Below are positions 12,230 through 23,779 of a stretch of DNA of 64,000 nucleotides, one piece after another. How positions within the stretch are numbered: position 1 is the stretch's first letter; the number at the start of each line of letters is the position of its first letter. This stretch comes from Cristatella mucedo. Taxonomy: Eukaryota > Bryozoa > Phylactolaemata > Cristatellidae. The notes below the pieces were generated by a model that was given only the letters and a program-made list of their open reading frames with translations, searched no databases and was not told where the DNA came from. The position numbers and the translations under genes are program-made. The stretch lies in NCBI GenBank assembly GCA_009760855.2, contig WPIO01000009.1:8819001-8883000 (forward strand), written 5' to 3'.

Positions 12230-13390
12230 TGTCGGCGAGAATCTTCTTCAGTTGTGTACGCGTGCGGAGATGTTGCATTTTATTTGCAGTAATTCCGATC
12301 GGCAGTCTACGCGTGCTGTCTGTTCCTTTTGGCTGAATCTGCGGCACAGCCATTGCGCCGGACGATTTCACCTTGACCTGCAGGGCATCACTGACCGACT
12401 CAGGAGACCGGTTATTATAGGAGCTGCAGACTACAGCTGATTGGCTGTAGATCAGCCAATAGTATCCATTCAGGACTACTATATATCGGACCTGTTTGTT
12501 ACTTGTTCTTAGTCCGTATTTCCGTATTTGGAAACGGTTCACGTTCTGTTTGTCGGCTGCGGTAATTAACTTCCGTAGCTTTCTCGACCATGGACTGGTG
12601 AATGGCTTCACGGCAGCACTGCGTCTCACATTTCCAGCCTAAAAAAAAGTGTCAGGAAAGAGATTTAGATCACTTAAGGCACCGTATAAATCCTCTACTT
12701 TTGGCTTAAATGAGGTGAAAGATTTGTCCTTCAATGCGAATTAATCACTTGAAAACCGCGCTGCATTCTCGGAAGCAGGGACTGCAGCTGTATCATTCGA
12801 ATAAAAAATTAGGAATGGAAGAATGAAAAATAAAAAATTAGCTGCAAAATTCAAGAATTCTTACTTCCCTTCGCGGGCCATCAGATCAAAATAGCTCGCG
12901 ACAGACATACAGCGCTACAGCAACATCGCGCTACCTGCCTCGGCTGCGACAAGGTTTTTGTTGAGGCGCGAACGAGTGCCGAAGTCTAGCGGCAAGTCTG
13001 CTTCCAACCTCCGCCCACGCGACAGGGAACATTTTTAGCCATCGCTTCTTGTGTCGAAGAAAGGCTCTTCAGACTCCTTGTCGGTAATTAATCTAACAGG
13101 TGTGACAACTGACAACTTCACTGAGCGAGAAAAAAAAGTAAAAGTATAATCATACGGCTCCTAATTACTTAACAATTCGGGCATTTTAAAATGATCCACT
13201 CCTTTCACATTTTCCTACGCATCTTCTATGCACTACTCCACAACTGCTAGCAAATACCTAGGCTGTAATGCTATACTTATACTATACTTTAAAATATACT
13301 ATATACAATTTAGTATGTACTAAATTCAAATTAATTAAAGTTAAATTAATTTATTAATTTATAATAGTAAATATATTAGCTATTAAATAT
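12230..13390. other. No recognisable gene
   Basis: Anonymous sequence that becomes AT-rich after 12650. A long minus-strand frame (12102-12629) overlaps the SINE and has no recognised motif. Confidence 0.4.
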
Positions 13391-13392
13391 GT

Positions 13393-13420
13393 AGAGCCTA
13401 TATATATATATATATATATA
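13393..13420. repeat. Short TA microsatellite
   Basis: (TA)n in an AT-rich setting. Confidence 0.9.
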
Positions 13421-13683
13421 AACTGTATACACAACTGTTTATTTATTGCTAGCAAAACTTTTGAATATAGCAAAGGCTGTAAATACTTTATGGTAAATGC
13501 TTGGAAGAAATTCAGAGCGTGATTTTTATTGTCCGAACTCGCTTTCCAAGCGCTATTGCACAAATTGAACCCTAAATTGTGTGGCCGTCTCAGGCTGTCG
13601 CACAAGCGAAATCGCGACAAGCGGAGCGGCAGCGCCTTAGGCCAAGTGCCTCGCGCCTGCGCCCTACCCGGATATAGATCCTC

Positions 13684-13789
<106 letters not shown>

Positions 13790-13792
13790 TCA

Positions 13793-13823
13793 TCGATACA
13801 CGTCTTCCGGAGACGTGTATCGA
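13793..13823. repeat. 13-bp perfect inverted repeat
   Basis: The arms (tcgatacacgtct and its exact complement) are separated by five bases, tccgg, forming a near-palindrome just after the GA microsatellite. A direct repeat of 'agtatgcata' follows at 13868-13902. Confidence 0.85.
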
Positions 13824-13989
13824 GGCGGAGGTTTGATGCCGCGGAGAAAAGTAAAAACAAACCCGGCAAGGTGTGAAGTATGCATACCGTAAGTATGCAT
13901 AATAGTATGTATACCGCTACCACGTGCAAGTAGCGCTCGATCGCCCGCCGGCGGCAGCGAGGACCTTTACCGCCGCATATACCAATAGT

Positions 13990-14060
13990 AATAATACATC
14001 TTTTGAATTGCGCCCTGAGTAAACTAAATCTTTAATCGGGCGCTTTACGACTCTCTGCGA
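13990..14060 (-). mobile_element. LINE-A / SINE-2 tail fragment
   Basis: 'gcgccctgagtaaactaaatc' followed by 'cgggcgctttacg' is the reversed terminal hairpin shared by LINE-A and SINE-2. No more of the element is visible. Confidence 0.6.
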
Positions 14061-14245
14061 CAGAATCGATAAAAATGACTTAGAGACAAGCACGGTATCC
14101 GGCTTAGACAAGTAAGCGTGTCAGTATCATTTTTGGGCCTGCATACGAAACCACACGGAAAGACAATCAGGGCCGCCTGTTAGTAAGACCCCTGGTTAGG
14201 AGCATCAACTGAATCGCAGGTAAGCGTTGTGAAAGAAAAGAAAAG

Positions 14246-14730
14246 CTAAACAAAATAAAAGAAAAAAATAAAGGAAATAAAAGAAAAAATAAAAGAAAGA
14301 AATAAAAGAAAATATAAGTTGAACGCACGCACCTTCAGCTGAGACCTCGATGACGACGCAAAGTCACTGCAGGTGGTGAAATAAATAGAAGCAAGTTCAA
14401 GGCTTCCGGTGAATGAATGCGAACTGAAGGCCCGACAACCCAAACGTCTCAGTTTAGTTTGAGAAACGGTACAATGGCCACCGGCCAAGGAACGGGTGGT
14501 GCATAAGCACTGCGGACGACCGAGGAGGTCGCATAGGTCATATACTGGTGCGCGAAAGTGAGGCAAAATTTGAGGTAGAGAGAATCCTGAAGTCGATTTC
14601 ATGCTTGTACGAAGCCAGCGAAGCTCAGTCAGAAGTGGTCTGATGTGGCAGCTACGTAGTTGACGACAAACCAGACGAGCTGCTGAGCTTTGCGCCAGTT
14701 GCAGACGAATTTTGGCCACTGGCCGAAGTC
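14246..14730 (-). mobile_element. LINE-C fragment
   Basis: A minus-strand open frame of 157 codons reads 'LQLAQSSAARLVCRQLRSCH', then 'LLTELRWL', then a diverged C-terminus including 'GCRAFSSHSF'. This is the post-RT segment of a CR1/L2-like LINE, distinct from LINE-A and LINE-B. Its far end is A-rich (AAAAGAAAATAAA type, 14230-14310). Confidence 0.7.
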
Positions 14731-14759
14731 CTGAGCATTTTGCGATACCAGAATTGCAT

Positions 14760-14860
14760 GCTTGATGAATGGTTAGGGGTTACATGCACTGGGTCAGCAT
14801 GCAAATGTGGTTAGTGGCAGCATGAACAGTGTCAGCACGCATTTAGGGATTTCCAGTAAT
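14760..14860 (-). mobile_element. LINE-A 3' UTR scrap
   Basis: 'ggttaggggttacatgcactgggtcagcatgcaaatgtgg' type sequence, as in other LINE-A 3' UTRs (for example 54480-54560). Confidence 0.7.
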
Positions 14861-14939
14861 ATAGACGGAATGTCAAAAGCGCACGAAATGCTTGAGCTTC
14901 CATACTTTGACACAGCAAGCCTGGTTTTTGGCTTTATTC

Positions 14940-15144
14940 ACCAGCTGAAAAGATGGCCGATTTGACAGCGGAGGTAATTTTCTCATCCAATGACAAATCA
15001 TTTTGCAATAGTGCCGGTGGATTTCTGGCAGATGTTACCGGAGCAATGCTAGATGAATCGATCTTGAAGCTGAAGTCTTTCAACTTAAGAGCGAAACTCG
15101 GCTTGCCCATAACTATTATATTGGTCGTATCGTCACTAATTTGA
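14940..15144 (-). mobile_element. LINE fragment, RT thumb region
   Basis: Minus-strand translation gives 'VMGKPSFALKLKDFSFKI' and 'DLSLDEKITSAVKSA', matching the region just after the RT in the LINE-A copy at 19831-19990. It lies downstream of another copy's 3' end, so it is a separate insertion. Confidence 0.75.
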
Positions 15145-15147
15145 TTA

Positions 15148-15850
15148 TAGAAATAATAATACATATTTTTGTAGCTCCCTCAGGCAACCAAATATCTTTC
15201 TAGGCACTGTACATTTGCTGCAAAGGAAGCATGATTGAATTGTTAGTAGTAGCATTCTTAATTGCAACACACATAACATGGCTGGAGGTGACATGCACAG
15301 GGTCAGCTTGCAAATATGGTTGGTAGCAGCTTGCACAGTTTCAGTGCGAATAAGCAAACAAAGAACGACTCACGTGATTACTCAATTCTGTGATAAATAT
15401 ATTTATTTTAGCTTCTTTTCAAATGTGGTCAAGTCAGGGGATGTCGTGATGTCAGTCGGGAGTGAGTTCCAAACTTGGGAGCATACAAACTAACGGCACG
15501 GTCTCCAAAGGACTTGAGGTTCGTACGAGGTAGAGGTAAATTATAAGATTCAGAAACATGAGTGGTAAGATGCTTAGCCTGGTGGGGTGTGGGTCTTAAA
15601 GGTAGGCTGGAGCTACAGAATAAAGTTAACTAAAAGTGCGTGACCTTGATGTCGATGCGTTTCTTGACTGGAAGCCAGTGCAGGCCAGCTAGAAATGGTT
15701 TGATGTGGCAACTGCAACGCTCACGCCAGACAAACCTAGCTTCAGAGTTTTGAACCAGCTGTACGCGCTTGGTTGCACAGGCCTGTAGACCAGCAAGCAG
15801 TGAGTCACAGAAGTCGAGACGGGATTTCACAAATGCATGGACCAATTCAG
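15148..15850 (-). mobile_element. LINE-A 3' fragment
   Basis: On the minus strand the post-RT coding region appears first ('FVKSRLDFCDSLLAGLQAC', 'HIKPFLAGLHWLPVKKRID'). The tail-end domain and 3' UTR follow, and the terminal hairpin is near 15165-15215. Its AAT-rich tail abuts the preceding fragment. Frames are broken. Confidence 0.85.
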
Positions 15851-15937
15851 ATGTGAGGTACCACTTATGACCACATATGTTAGTTAGGCTGCATAAAATG
15901 CCCAGCTCGTGTACTAGTCGATAATATTATAATACCG

Positions 15938-16105
15938 GCTGATTTAACAGCCCCTTTTTCTAGAGCGACAGAAGAGTCTTGACGGCTATCGCCACCGCTT
16001 GCAGTGGCGATAAAGAATCGCCCACCGCAAGATTCGAACCCACGACCTCGGGGCCTAGGTCGTTAAAAGCAACCGCCTTACCTGATGTGCCAATACGGCC
16101 CACCA
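15938..16105 (-). mobile_element. SINE-1 copy
   Basis: Nearly full-length. The reversed tail starts at 'ggctgatttaacagcccc', the B box is at about 16030-16040, and the A-box end 'ttacctgatgtgccaatacggc' closes the head. Confidence 0.88.
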
Positions 16106-16885
16106 GTCGTGCTTTTGACTACGAAGGCTGGCGCTTCGTGGCCATCGAATCCGGGCCCGTGTCCACGCTAACTGCCTGGACGCGCCTTGCTAAGGATGCA
16201 TTCTCTATTAAAGCATTATCTATTAAAACTCCATTATCCGGGTCGGCTTACCTGGGTGTATCGCGAGTGAATCTGCGACTGGCCGCTGCCGCGCTTGGAG
16301 GCGGCAGCTTCACTGGCATCCGTTAGTCGTTTGTAGGGATGGTGTTGCGGTTAGAAGAGCTGTGCAAGAAGTAGTGCGGTTAGAAGTAGTGCGGTTAGAA
16401 GAGCTGCGCTTGTGGCTACAGGACTTCAATGCCGGAACGGAGGAGCGCGTTTGCAACGAAATACTATTAAATAGGCGAGGCCGACGTCGCCACTGAAGCT
16501 ATTGCCAGTGCGGCTGACTGGGACGGAATATGGACTCGCACAGCGACTCGGGGACTCACCGAGCTGACTGCGGGAAGGTATACAAGGCATTCGGGCGAGA
16601 CTAGAGCGAACCAACGAACTCTAATTGCTGAAGGGCTTGGCGAAGTCGTCACATTGTCCGGCATCTCCATATGAACACCTCGCATAGGAAAGAGTGCCGT
16701 GAGCTGGGAAAACCCAACTTCTGCTTCAGCTAGAGGTAATCCATGTGCGAATGTCTTCGATTCAGGGTGCAAGGAAGTCGGATGTGAGTCGGAAGTGAAA
16801 CCAGGCTTAGATTGATCGAAGGATATACATATATAGTACTGTCGCTGGCTGAAATTCGTGAGAGTCATGATTGTGCTAGAGGGTG
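16106..16885. other. No recognisable gene
   Basis: Anonymous sequence. A 15-base 'agtagtgcggttagaag' type tandem repeat lies at 16350-16402. Confidence 0.4.
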
Positions 16886-17155
16886 ACATAGGCAAGAGAG
16901 ACAGACAGGGACAGACAGGGACAGAGACAGAGAGACAGAGAGACAGAGACAGAGAGAGATAGAGAGAGATCGAGATAGACAGACAGACAGAGATCGAGAG
17001 AAAGAGACAGAGACAGATAGAGAGACAGAGAGAGAGACAGACAGAGAGACAGAGAGAGACAAACAGAGAGACAGAGACAAAAAGAGAGACATACAGACAG
17101 ACAGAGAAAACAGAGAGAGACAGACAGAGGAGACAGAGAGACCACAGACAGGAAA
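16886..17155 (-). repeat. GA / GACA microsatellite
   Basis: Interrupted GACAGAGA repeat. The serine-leucine frames on the minus strand are repeat by-products. Confidence 0.95.
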
Positions 17156-17249
17156 TGAAAGGGGCCTGAGACGCAGCCTCAGGTATGATACAGGTACGAT
17201 ACTTACGCAGCCACAGAATTGGAGCGGCAGAGGTGATACCAGTGTGGAC

Positions 17250-18480
17250 GATTTCGAAAGGATGTCTGCAGCGCGAGCTGCCGCGCGCGCGCTTTCGCAT
17301 CGGCATTGTGGCTCGACGTTCGTGCTCTGGCCAATTTACGGCCCTTTAAGTCCGCTTGCGTGCTAGCCTCTTCATTGTGGCCTTCGATTTAGGCGGCTTT
17401 CCTTTGATGTCTGCTTACGGCCTTCCTCTTTGATGTGCATTAACGGCGGCATTATTTGATGGGGATTTAATGTTTGACGGCCGAGGAAGCGGGGCGGCGG
17501 AGCGAAAAGCGGCCGCGCGTCTGAGCGCGTCGCTGATTCGTGCGTTCCGCTGGCCGATGTTGTTGGGCGAAATACGCGAAACGTCGCGGACCTTCTGCGG
17601 AGGCGTTCCTCTCCTGAAGCGCTCGAGTCCATCGTTTTCGAACTGCAGATGCCCCGCTGCTTCCCAACTTCAGTGCGCGCGCCGCTCAGAGCTTTCTTCT
17701 TAACGGCGACGTCAGGGCTGAACGACGAAACGCTAGCGCTCCGCATCCACTTCCCTTGCAACCTACGCGTGCCTTGCGTCGTGCCGGTCCTATCGGTCGA
17801 GCTAGTAGCGCCATCCGCGTCCGCCCGCATCCGCTCCGCAATTCAGGCAGAGTCCTAGCGCACGCTAGACGCGCGATCGTGACGCTCGCAGAGCGCCCGC
17901 GGCGGCGACGCAGCGCTCGAAATCGCACGGATGACGCTATCAGCAGCACCCAACCAGCGCGAGCGCACAGAGCGGAGGACTGCACGCATAGCAGACGGCA
18001 CGGCACGGCTGCGACTTCCTGCAGACTCGTCGCTGGCAGCGAATGCTCACAGCCGAGGACACGCTCGCCGACGCCGGCGGGAACCGAAAAGAGCGACCGC
18101 TTCCGTTCGGCGTTCGCGCCTTTCGTGCCGCCGGCGTCGTCTGCTCCTAGAAGCTCCGGAAGCTTCTTTCTCTCTCACGTCCTCAGCGCCCGGCGCGGCG
18201 CGCGCGCGTGCAGCCAGACGCGAGGCTCGACGGCTCGCAGCTGCAGCACCTGCAGCGCGCAGGTGAGCCTGACTAGCATCGCGCAACGTCACGGAACAGC
18301 GCGGCGGCAACGAAGAGCGCCCCCTATCTTGAGACGGCAGGTCCGCCGCGCGCATGGCGTGGAGTCCGCTGACGCAACGTCCCGGAGGCGTCCAGAACGA
18401 GCCGTAGCTTACGACCACGCTAGCTCAACGCCCAAAGCAGCACCTCGCAACTGCACGGCTCGAATCCTCGGGCCCAACTA
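17250..18480. other. GC-rich, CpG-rich patch
   Basis: CpG-dense sequence with several overlapping frames, the longest 241 codons on the plus strand (17756-18481). That frame is arginine, serine and alanine rich without any recognisable domain, as expected by chance in such composition. It may be a promoter or first-exon region. Confidence 0.5.
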
Positions 18481-18657
18481 GCAGATTATTAAATGACTAG
18501 GGCATTGAATGCCGTCAACAAATGCAGCAAGCGCGGCGTCGTTTGCCGACAGAGCCAGCTCATTTCCTGTTTGGGGCAGAGTGCCCCGTAGGAGGATGTC
18601 AAACTCGGTCACCGGCGTCTGTTTATTTTTACGTTATATGAACACACTTTGGTAAAT

Positions 18658-20534
18658 AAGGTCGTAGGTCGTACCAATCGATCCTAGCAAAGGCTAAGTC
18701 TAGCTTCTATAGAAACATTGTTGAATCACAGATGCACAATCCAAAAATGCTGATGTCGACAATAAACCATCTCCTCAACCGTTCCCAGGTTAGCTCGTTA
18801 CCTGATGATCCTTGTGATGATCTAGCCGATCGCTTCTCTCGATTCTTTGTGCAGAAGATAGACAAAATCAGGGAATCCATCCCTGCGATGACAACCTTCC
18901 CACTAGAATGCTGTTCCTCGGTTCCTGGCTGCGCCTCAATGTCTGCATTTAAACAGGTCACTAGTGATGTAGTCCTAAAGCTCGTATCTCAATCAAAGAA
19001 GACAACAAGTCCACTGGACCCTATTCCCACTGTCCTGCTCCTACGTTGCATTGATCTGCTGCTGCCATGCATAACCAACATCATTAATATGTCATTAGCC
19101 TCAGGTCAGGTCCCAGCACCTTTCAAAAAAGCTGTAGTCAGGCCACTTCTCAAGAAAGCTACACTAGACCAAGAGAACTTAAGCAACTACCGCCCAGTCT
19201 CCCTTCTACCATTCCTATCAAAGACACTGGAACGGGTCGTGGCAGACCAGCTGAACTCGTATATCGAAACCTCACACCTTGCTAGTAAGTTCCAGTCTGG
19301 CTTTAGAGCTAATCACTCCACAGAGTCAGCATTGCTTCGGGTATACAACGACCTACTTAGGAATGCAGACATGGGCAGAGTGTCTCTTCTTGTTTTGCTC
19401 GATCTTTCGGCAGCTTTTGATACCATCGATCACAAAGTACTTCTAGAGCGCCTCTCATCTCGCCTGGGCATCACTGGCACTGCTCTGCAGTGGTTCAGGT
19501 CCTATCTCAGTGGGAGACTCCAGAGTGTTGACGTGAATGGACAAAGATCATCTGAAGTACCTCTAAAATATGGAGTACCTCAGGGCTCTGTGCTAGGTCC
19601 GGTCCTTTTCACCGTTTATACTCTCCCTCTCGCTGATGTGATTGCCAAGCACAATCTAGGCTTTCACTTCTATGCGGATGACACTCAGTTGTACCTTTGC
19701 TTTGATCCCTCCCAGCCTTCGAGCACCTCAAAATCTCTCAACTCACTTGCTGCATGCATTGATGACATCCGATCATGGATGGCAGCAAATTTTCTAAAAC
19801 TAAACGATGATAAAACTAACTTACTAGTTTATGGGCAAACCTAGTGTTATTCAGAAATTGGAAAGGCTGACTTTCAAAATTGGCTCTGCCAGCATATCTC
19901 CAGTTGCATCAGCTCGAAATCTAGGTGTCATATTCCAAAGTGACCTCTCGTTAGACGACCACATCAGCTCCACAGTCAAATCAGCCTATTTTCAGCTTCA
20001 TAACATTGCTAAAATTAGGGCTTGTTTAGATAAGGATACCACGTCCAAGTTGGTCCATGCATTCGTGACATCTCGTCTCGACTTCTGCAACTCACTACTT
20101 ACTGGCCTACCAGCATGTGCGATCAGGCGATTGCAGCTGGTGCAAACTCTGCAGCTAGGCTTGTCTGTCGTGAGCGTCGCAGTTGCCAAATTACTCCACT
20201 TCTCGCCGACCTGCACTGGTTACCAGTCAAGCAACGGATTAACTTCAAGGTTTTGTCGCTCTCTTTTAGGTCTCTTCATTCTATGGCTCCAGCCTATCTT
20301 TCAGAGATACTACCCCATCAGGCAAAGCATCGTACCACTCGCTTTTCGGAATCCAACAGTCTACAAATACCTCGTACAAACCTTAAATCCTTTGGAGACC
20401 GTGCATTTAGCTCGTATGCTCCCACAGCCTGGAACTCCCTCCTGACCTGCATCAGAACATCCCCTGACCTGACCACATTTAAAAGAAACTTAAAAACATA
20501 CCTATTTAGGACAGCATTTAGTGGGTCCTTGTGA
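18658..20534 (+). pseudogene. LINE-A reverse transcriptase, frameshifted
   Basis: This is the coding part of the LINE-A copy, in three frames. All the reverse transcriptase core lies in the first frame, which ends at 19844, including the two aspartates of YADD. The later frames hold the thumb and C-terminal region ('LVHAFVTSRLDFCNSLL', 'APTAWNSLLTCIRTSPDL'). In life this protein nicks DNA and copies its own RNA at the target. Here no endonuclease is encoded and the frame is broken twice. Confidence 0.9.
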
Positions 20535-20772
20535 TTCGTCCTCGATGTGCTTATGCGTGCTGACACTGTTCATGCTGCCACTAACCACATTTGCATGCTG
20601 ACCCAGTGCATGTAACCCCTAACCATGTTATTCATTTTGTTTGTTTTTCAAGCATGATTTTACTTACTATTCTATTGCGTATCACTTTGCAGCAAATGTA
20701 AAGCGCCTAGAAAGAGATTAAGTTCTCTGAGGGCGCTTTATCAAGTGCAATATTATTATTATTATTATTATT
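18658..20772 (+). mobile_element. LINE-A, best preserved copy (5'-truncated)
   Basis: This CR1/L2/Rex-like non-LTR retrotransposon copy lacks the endonuclease domain. An open frame starts near 18658 after a stop. It holds the pre-RT segment ('FVQKIDKIRESIPA'), 'NYRPVSLLPFLSKTLERVVA', RT block A 'LLDLSAAFDTIDH' (about 19400), block B 'YGVPQGSVLGPVLF' (about 19570) and the catalytic 'YADDTQLY' (about 19670). One extra base near 19830 moves the frame into 19831 onward, and one lost base near 20150 moves it again, to the stop at 20534. The 3' UTR ends in the conserved hairpin (about 20695-20745) and (ATT)n. Two lesions in about 600 codons suggest a fairly recent but dead copy. Confidence 0.93.
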
Positions 20773-20774
20773 AC

Positions 20775-20940
20775 AAATCTTTTAAGCTCAGGGCTAGGAT
20801 TTTTGATGTAGTGTTTAAGGTTTGATAGCTTTATAGGTTTAGGTTTTAGGGTCTAGTGGTTAGATTTTGTATTGTTTGGCTTTGAGGTTTAGGGTTCAGG
20901 TTTTTTGAGTTTAGCGTTTAGTGCTAAGATTTAAAGAGAT
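20775..20940 (+). repeat. Degenerate TTTAGGG-like repeat
   Basis: About 150 bases of decayed seven-base units such as 'ggtttagg', 'tttaggg' and 'gtttaggg' directly follow the LINE-A tail. Confidence 0.6.
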
Positions 20941-20982
20941 AAACTGTAAGCAGACGAGATCTCTCAAAACGTGTGTATTTAT

Positions 20983-21083
<101 letters not shown>

Positions 21084-21339
21084 GCTGGGGACCATGTTTA
21101 ACAGCCTGCTTTGGGCACTGCGCCCGTGGCGGAAAGTGACAGCCAATCCAATTGGCTTAAATAACTCTTCCCAGATATTCCATATAAATGGAGAACAGCA
21201 AAGGATTGTGGGTGGGCCCTTGCGAGAATCAACGGGTGACTAATCTAGTGGATGAGAACAGGCCCCCAAGACACGGGTTAAACATGATCTGCCAAGGACG
21301 ACTTAAACCATGCCAGTGCCTCGTCTACCAGACCGATCG

Positions 21340-22480
21340 CTGTTCTCAATCGTTCAAGTAGGTTACCTTGATGACACTGTCAAACGCAGCAGATAGATCC
21401 AGCAGAGCCAGGGCACGTGACATTCGCATCATCGTTGCTGCATAGGATAGCAATGGTTGCACAGAGGAGAGCAGCTTCCATGAAGTAACATCAATTGAAT
21501 CGTGACTGAAATTTTTTTGATATTTTGTTCTTTTCAATGTGTGCCACAAGCTGCAAAGGGACGATCATGTAAATAGTTTTTGACACAGAATAGAAGTGCA
21601 TCTTGCGAACGGGGTTTGCTAGGACCTCTAAATCTAATCCAGGCTTCTACAGAAGTAGGCTAACGATGGCTGATTTGAAAGACTTGGGTACAACCTCATT
21701 ATCCAGAGAAGCATGAAAATCTCAGTTATGGCTGTTCTACATATTTTCTGCTAGTGAAGACCAGAGAAGGGATGATATAGGGTCTTCAGAAGACGAGCTC
21801 GTTTTACTAGACTGTATTAAGGTAGCCACGTTGCAAGGAAAGCCTCTGAAAATCTCTCAAGAGTTACATGTTGAGACTCAATAATTGGTTACATGTTGAG
21901 ACTCAATAATTGCTTCAGTCAGAGGGGTCTGTATGGAGACATGAATATGTGCAATTCTTTTAAGGAAGAAGGCTGAAAGCTTGTCGGCCGAGCCGTTCAT
22001 ATCTGGGGAGTGAGACCTCTCAGAGCTGATATACAAACTGTTCACCGTTTTAGAAATTATGCTTGTCTCTGACTGGCAGGGCTTCAGTTTTCGAGAAAAA
22101 GAATAAATAGCTCTGGCTTCTCTCGGAAGCTTCTGGGTGTAGACTCGGAGGAAGTCTTTGAAAGGATAGATCATCACCAGATCCGGAATTCCAAAAGCAG
22201 CGTTCAAGCCCACGCTTAACAAGGCACATCTTCGGAATTCTTCGGGTAATTGAAATGAATCTACGAATTGGTATACGGACAGATGTACCAGATAATGCAA
22301 TCAAGGGCAAAAATATAAAGTTTCATGTTCACTACATCAATGAATGTACCGATGCTGTCAATAGAGTCTGTGTGCAGATCAAGAAGACCTCTAGCACCGA
22401 GAGATGTCATAAGCTCAGTTGACTCGCTGAACAAATCGACGTTTCCCTGCACGTACAACGGAACAGGAACAGTAAACACG
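21340..22480 (-). mobile_element. LINE-B copy, middle part
   Basis: On the minus strand a pre-RT segment is visible ('ADKLSAFFLKRIAHIHVSI', about 21900-22000), with 'VPKSFKSAI'-type RT start near 21700. 'LALLDLSAAFDSVIK' (RT block A) follows at about 21370-21415. Homology to 770-1440 confirms the family. The copy stops inside the RT, and its right part may include the end of the endonuclease. Frames are broken. Confidence 0.75.
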
Positions 22481-22803
22481 ACCTAGAAAAAATCTTACAC
22501 GGTTAGTGGGCACACAGAAAAGTAAGTAAAGACATCAATTGTGATTGATAGCCATATTGAGGATATGGCTACCGATATGAGTGGCATGAAGTGGTTAAAA
22601 TAGCCTGTGGATCATGCAACAGACTAAGATTGGATACTAAGATTGGGATCCGACTTTCCACTTTCCTTGTACATTGCTGGTAAAACCTTACTGCTTGTCG
22701 TATGCCACGCTTCTGTTGAGCTTCGGCATTGTGACACTCTGTGTGCAATCTTTGTTGCTTGTTTTCTGGTTGATGTGTGCATACAGGTATGCAGGCATAC
22801 ATT

Positions 22804-22807
<4 letters not shown>
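22481..22807. other. No recognisable gene
   Basis: Anonymous sequence. Short minus-strand frames have no recognised motif. Confidence 0.4.

Positions 22808-22850
<43 letters not shown>
22808..22850. repeat. TA microsatellite
   Basis: (TA)n of about 40 bases. Confidence 0.95.
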
Positions 22851-22855
<5 letters not shown>

Positions 22856-22859
22856 ATAT

Positions 22860-23495
22860 ACAGCATTTGATACAGAGTTTGTATTCGGATCGATTTGCTC
22901 TTTCTTCCTTGGGCCCAATTCAGTGCTGTGAAAACACGCTGGTCTACGATATGGTTACGGAGACCTATAAATTTTGCCAAAGGAATGCGTCATACCTTTT
23001 ATTTCACGACAATGAAATTAATGCCACAATATCTGGCGGCGGCGTTTCTCTATCTACAGCATGCAATGAAAAAAAGTCACCCATTTTAGAGAAGATACGA
23101 CTGCCTCCAAGGAGTAAGTCTGCGCCCGTTTAGGGACGCGGAGAATGAAGTCTCTCTGGCTGCGGAGCGACCTATTTCTTTTACCTTCGCACCGAGCGAT
23201 TCTATGGCTCCTACGCAATTCGTAATAAAAAAAATCGTAATTATTTTTCAGTTTAAGTGAAACCGACTATTGTCGGAAATACATTGCTGGTGGCAAAGGT
23301 ACCAAGACTCAGATTGTTTTTGGTAAGCCATCGTACGGTTCCTTGAAACCTGTGGGCGGATTTAATATTCCGTCACGGATTTCCCTCACGTCTTAAGAAC
23401 AATAACATTCAAGCTAGGAAAATTCTCTCACCGCGACCTCAATGCGTTTCTAATTTCGCGTGAGAGCAAACCAATTACAAAGCCTACAATATATT
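22860..23495. other. No recognisable gene
   Basis: Anonymous. A plus-strand frame to 23133 is uncharacterised. Confidence 0.4.
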
Positions 23496-23499
23496 ATGT

Positions 23500-23775
23500 A
23501 TACAGATATATTTCCCAAAGCGTGGAACTTACTACCGACGCATATCACAACGTCCCGACATAACACTTAAAAAGAAATTTAAAACGCACCTGTTTATTAC
23601 AGTAGCAGATGGATATCATGTGATTCGTTCTTCATGTGCATGTAACTGCGTATACTATTCCTGCGGCTTTCGCATTTCATCACCAAGCATTTAATAATGC
23701 TTTATATACAGCACCTGTAAAGTGCCTAGACTAAGATTCAGTTTTCTTAAGGTGCTATAAAAATGTATTATTACT
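23500..23775 (+). mobile_element. LINE-A-like 3' end, diverged
   Basis: 'cccaaagcgtggaacttact' corresponds to the 'PKAWNSLP' segment. The 'LKKKFKTHLFIT' segment, 3' UTR and terminal hairpin (about 23715-23765) follow. It is AT-richer than other copies. Confidence 0.75.
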
Positions 23776-23779
23776 ATCA

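Noticed and set aside
17756-18481. 241-codon plus-strand frame as a gene
   Set aside because: Arginine/serine/alanine rich with overlapping frames on both strands in a CpG island. No domain, no splice or homology support.
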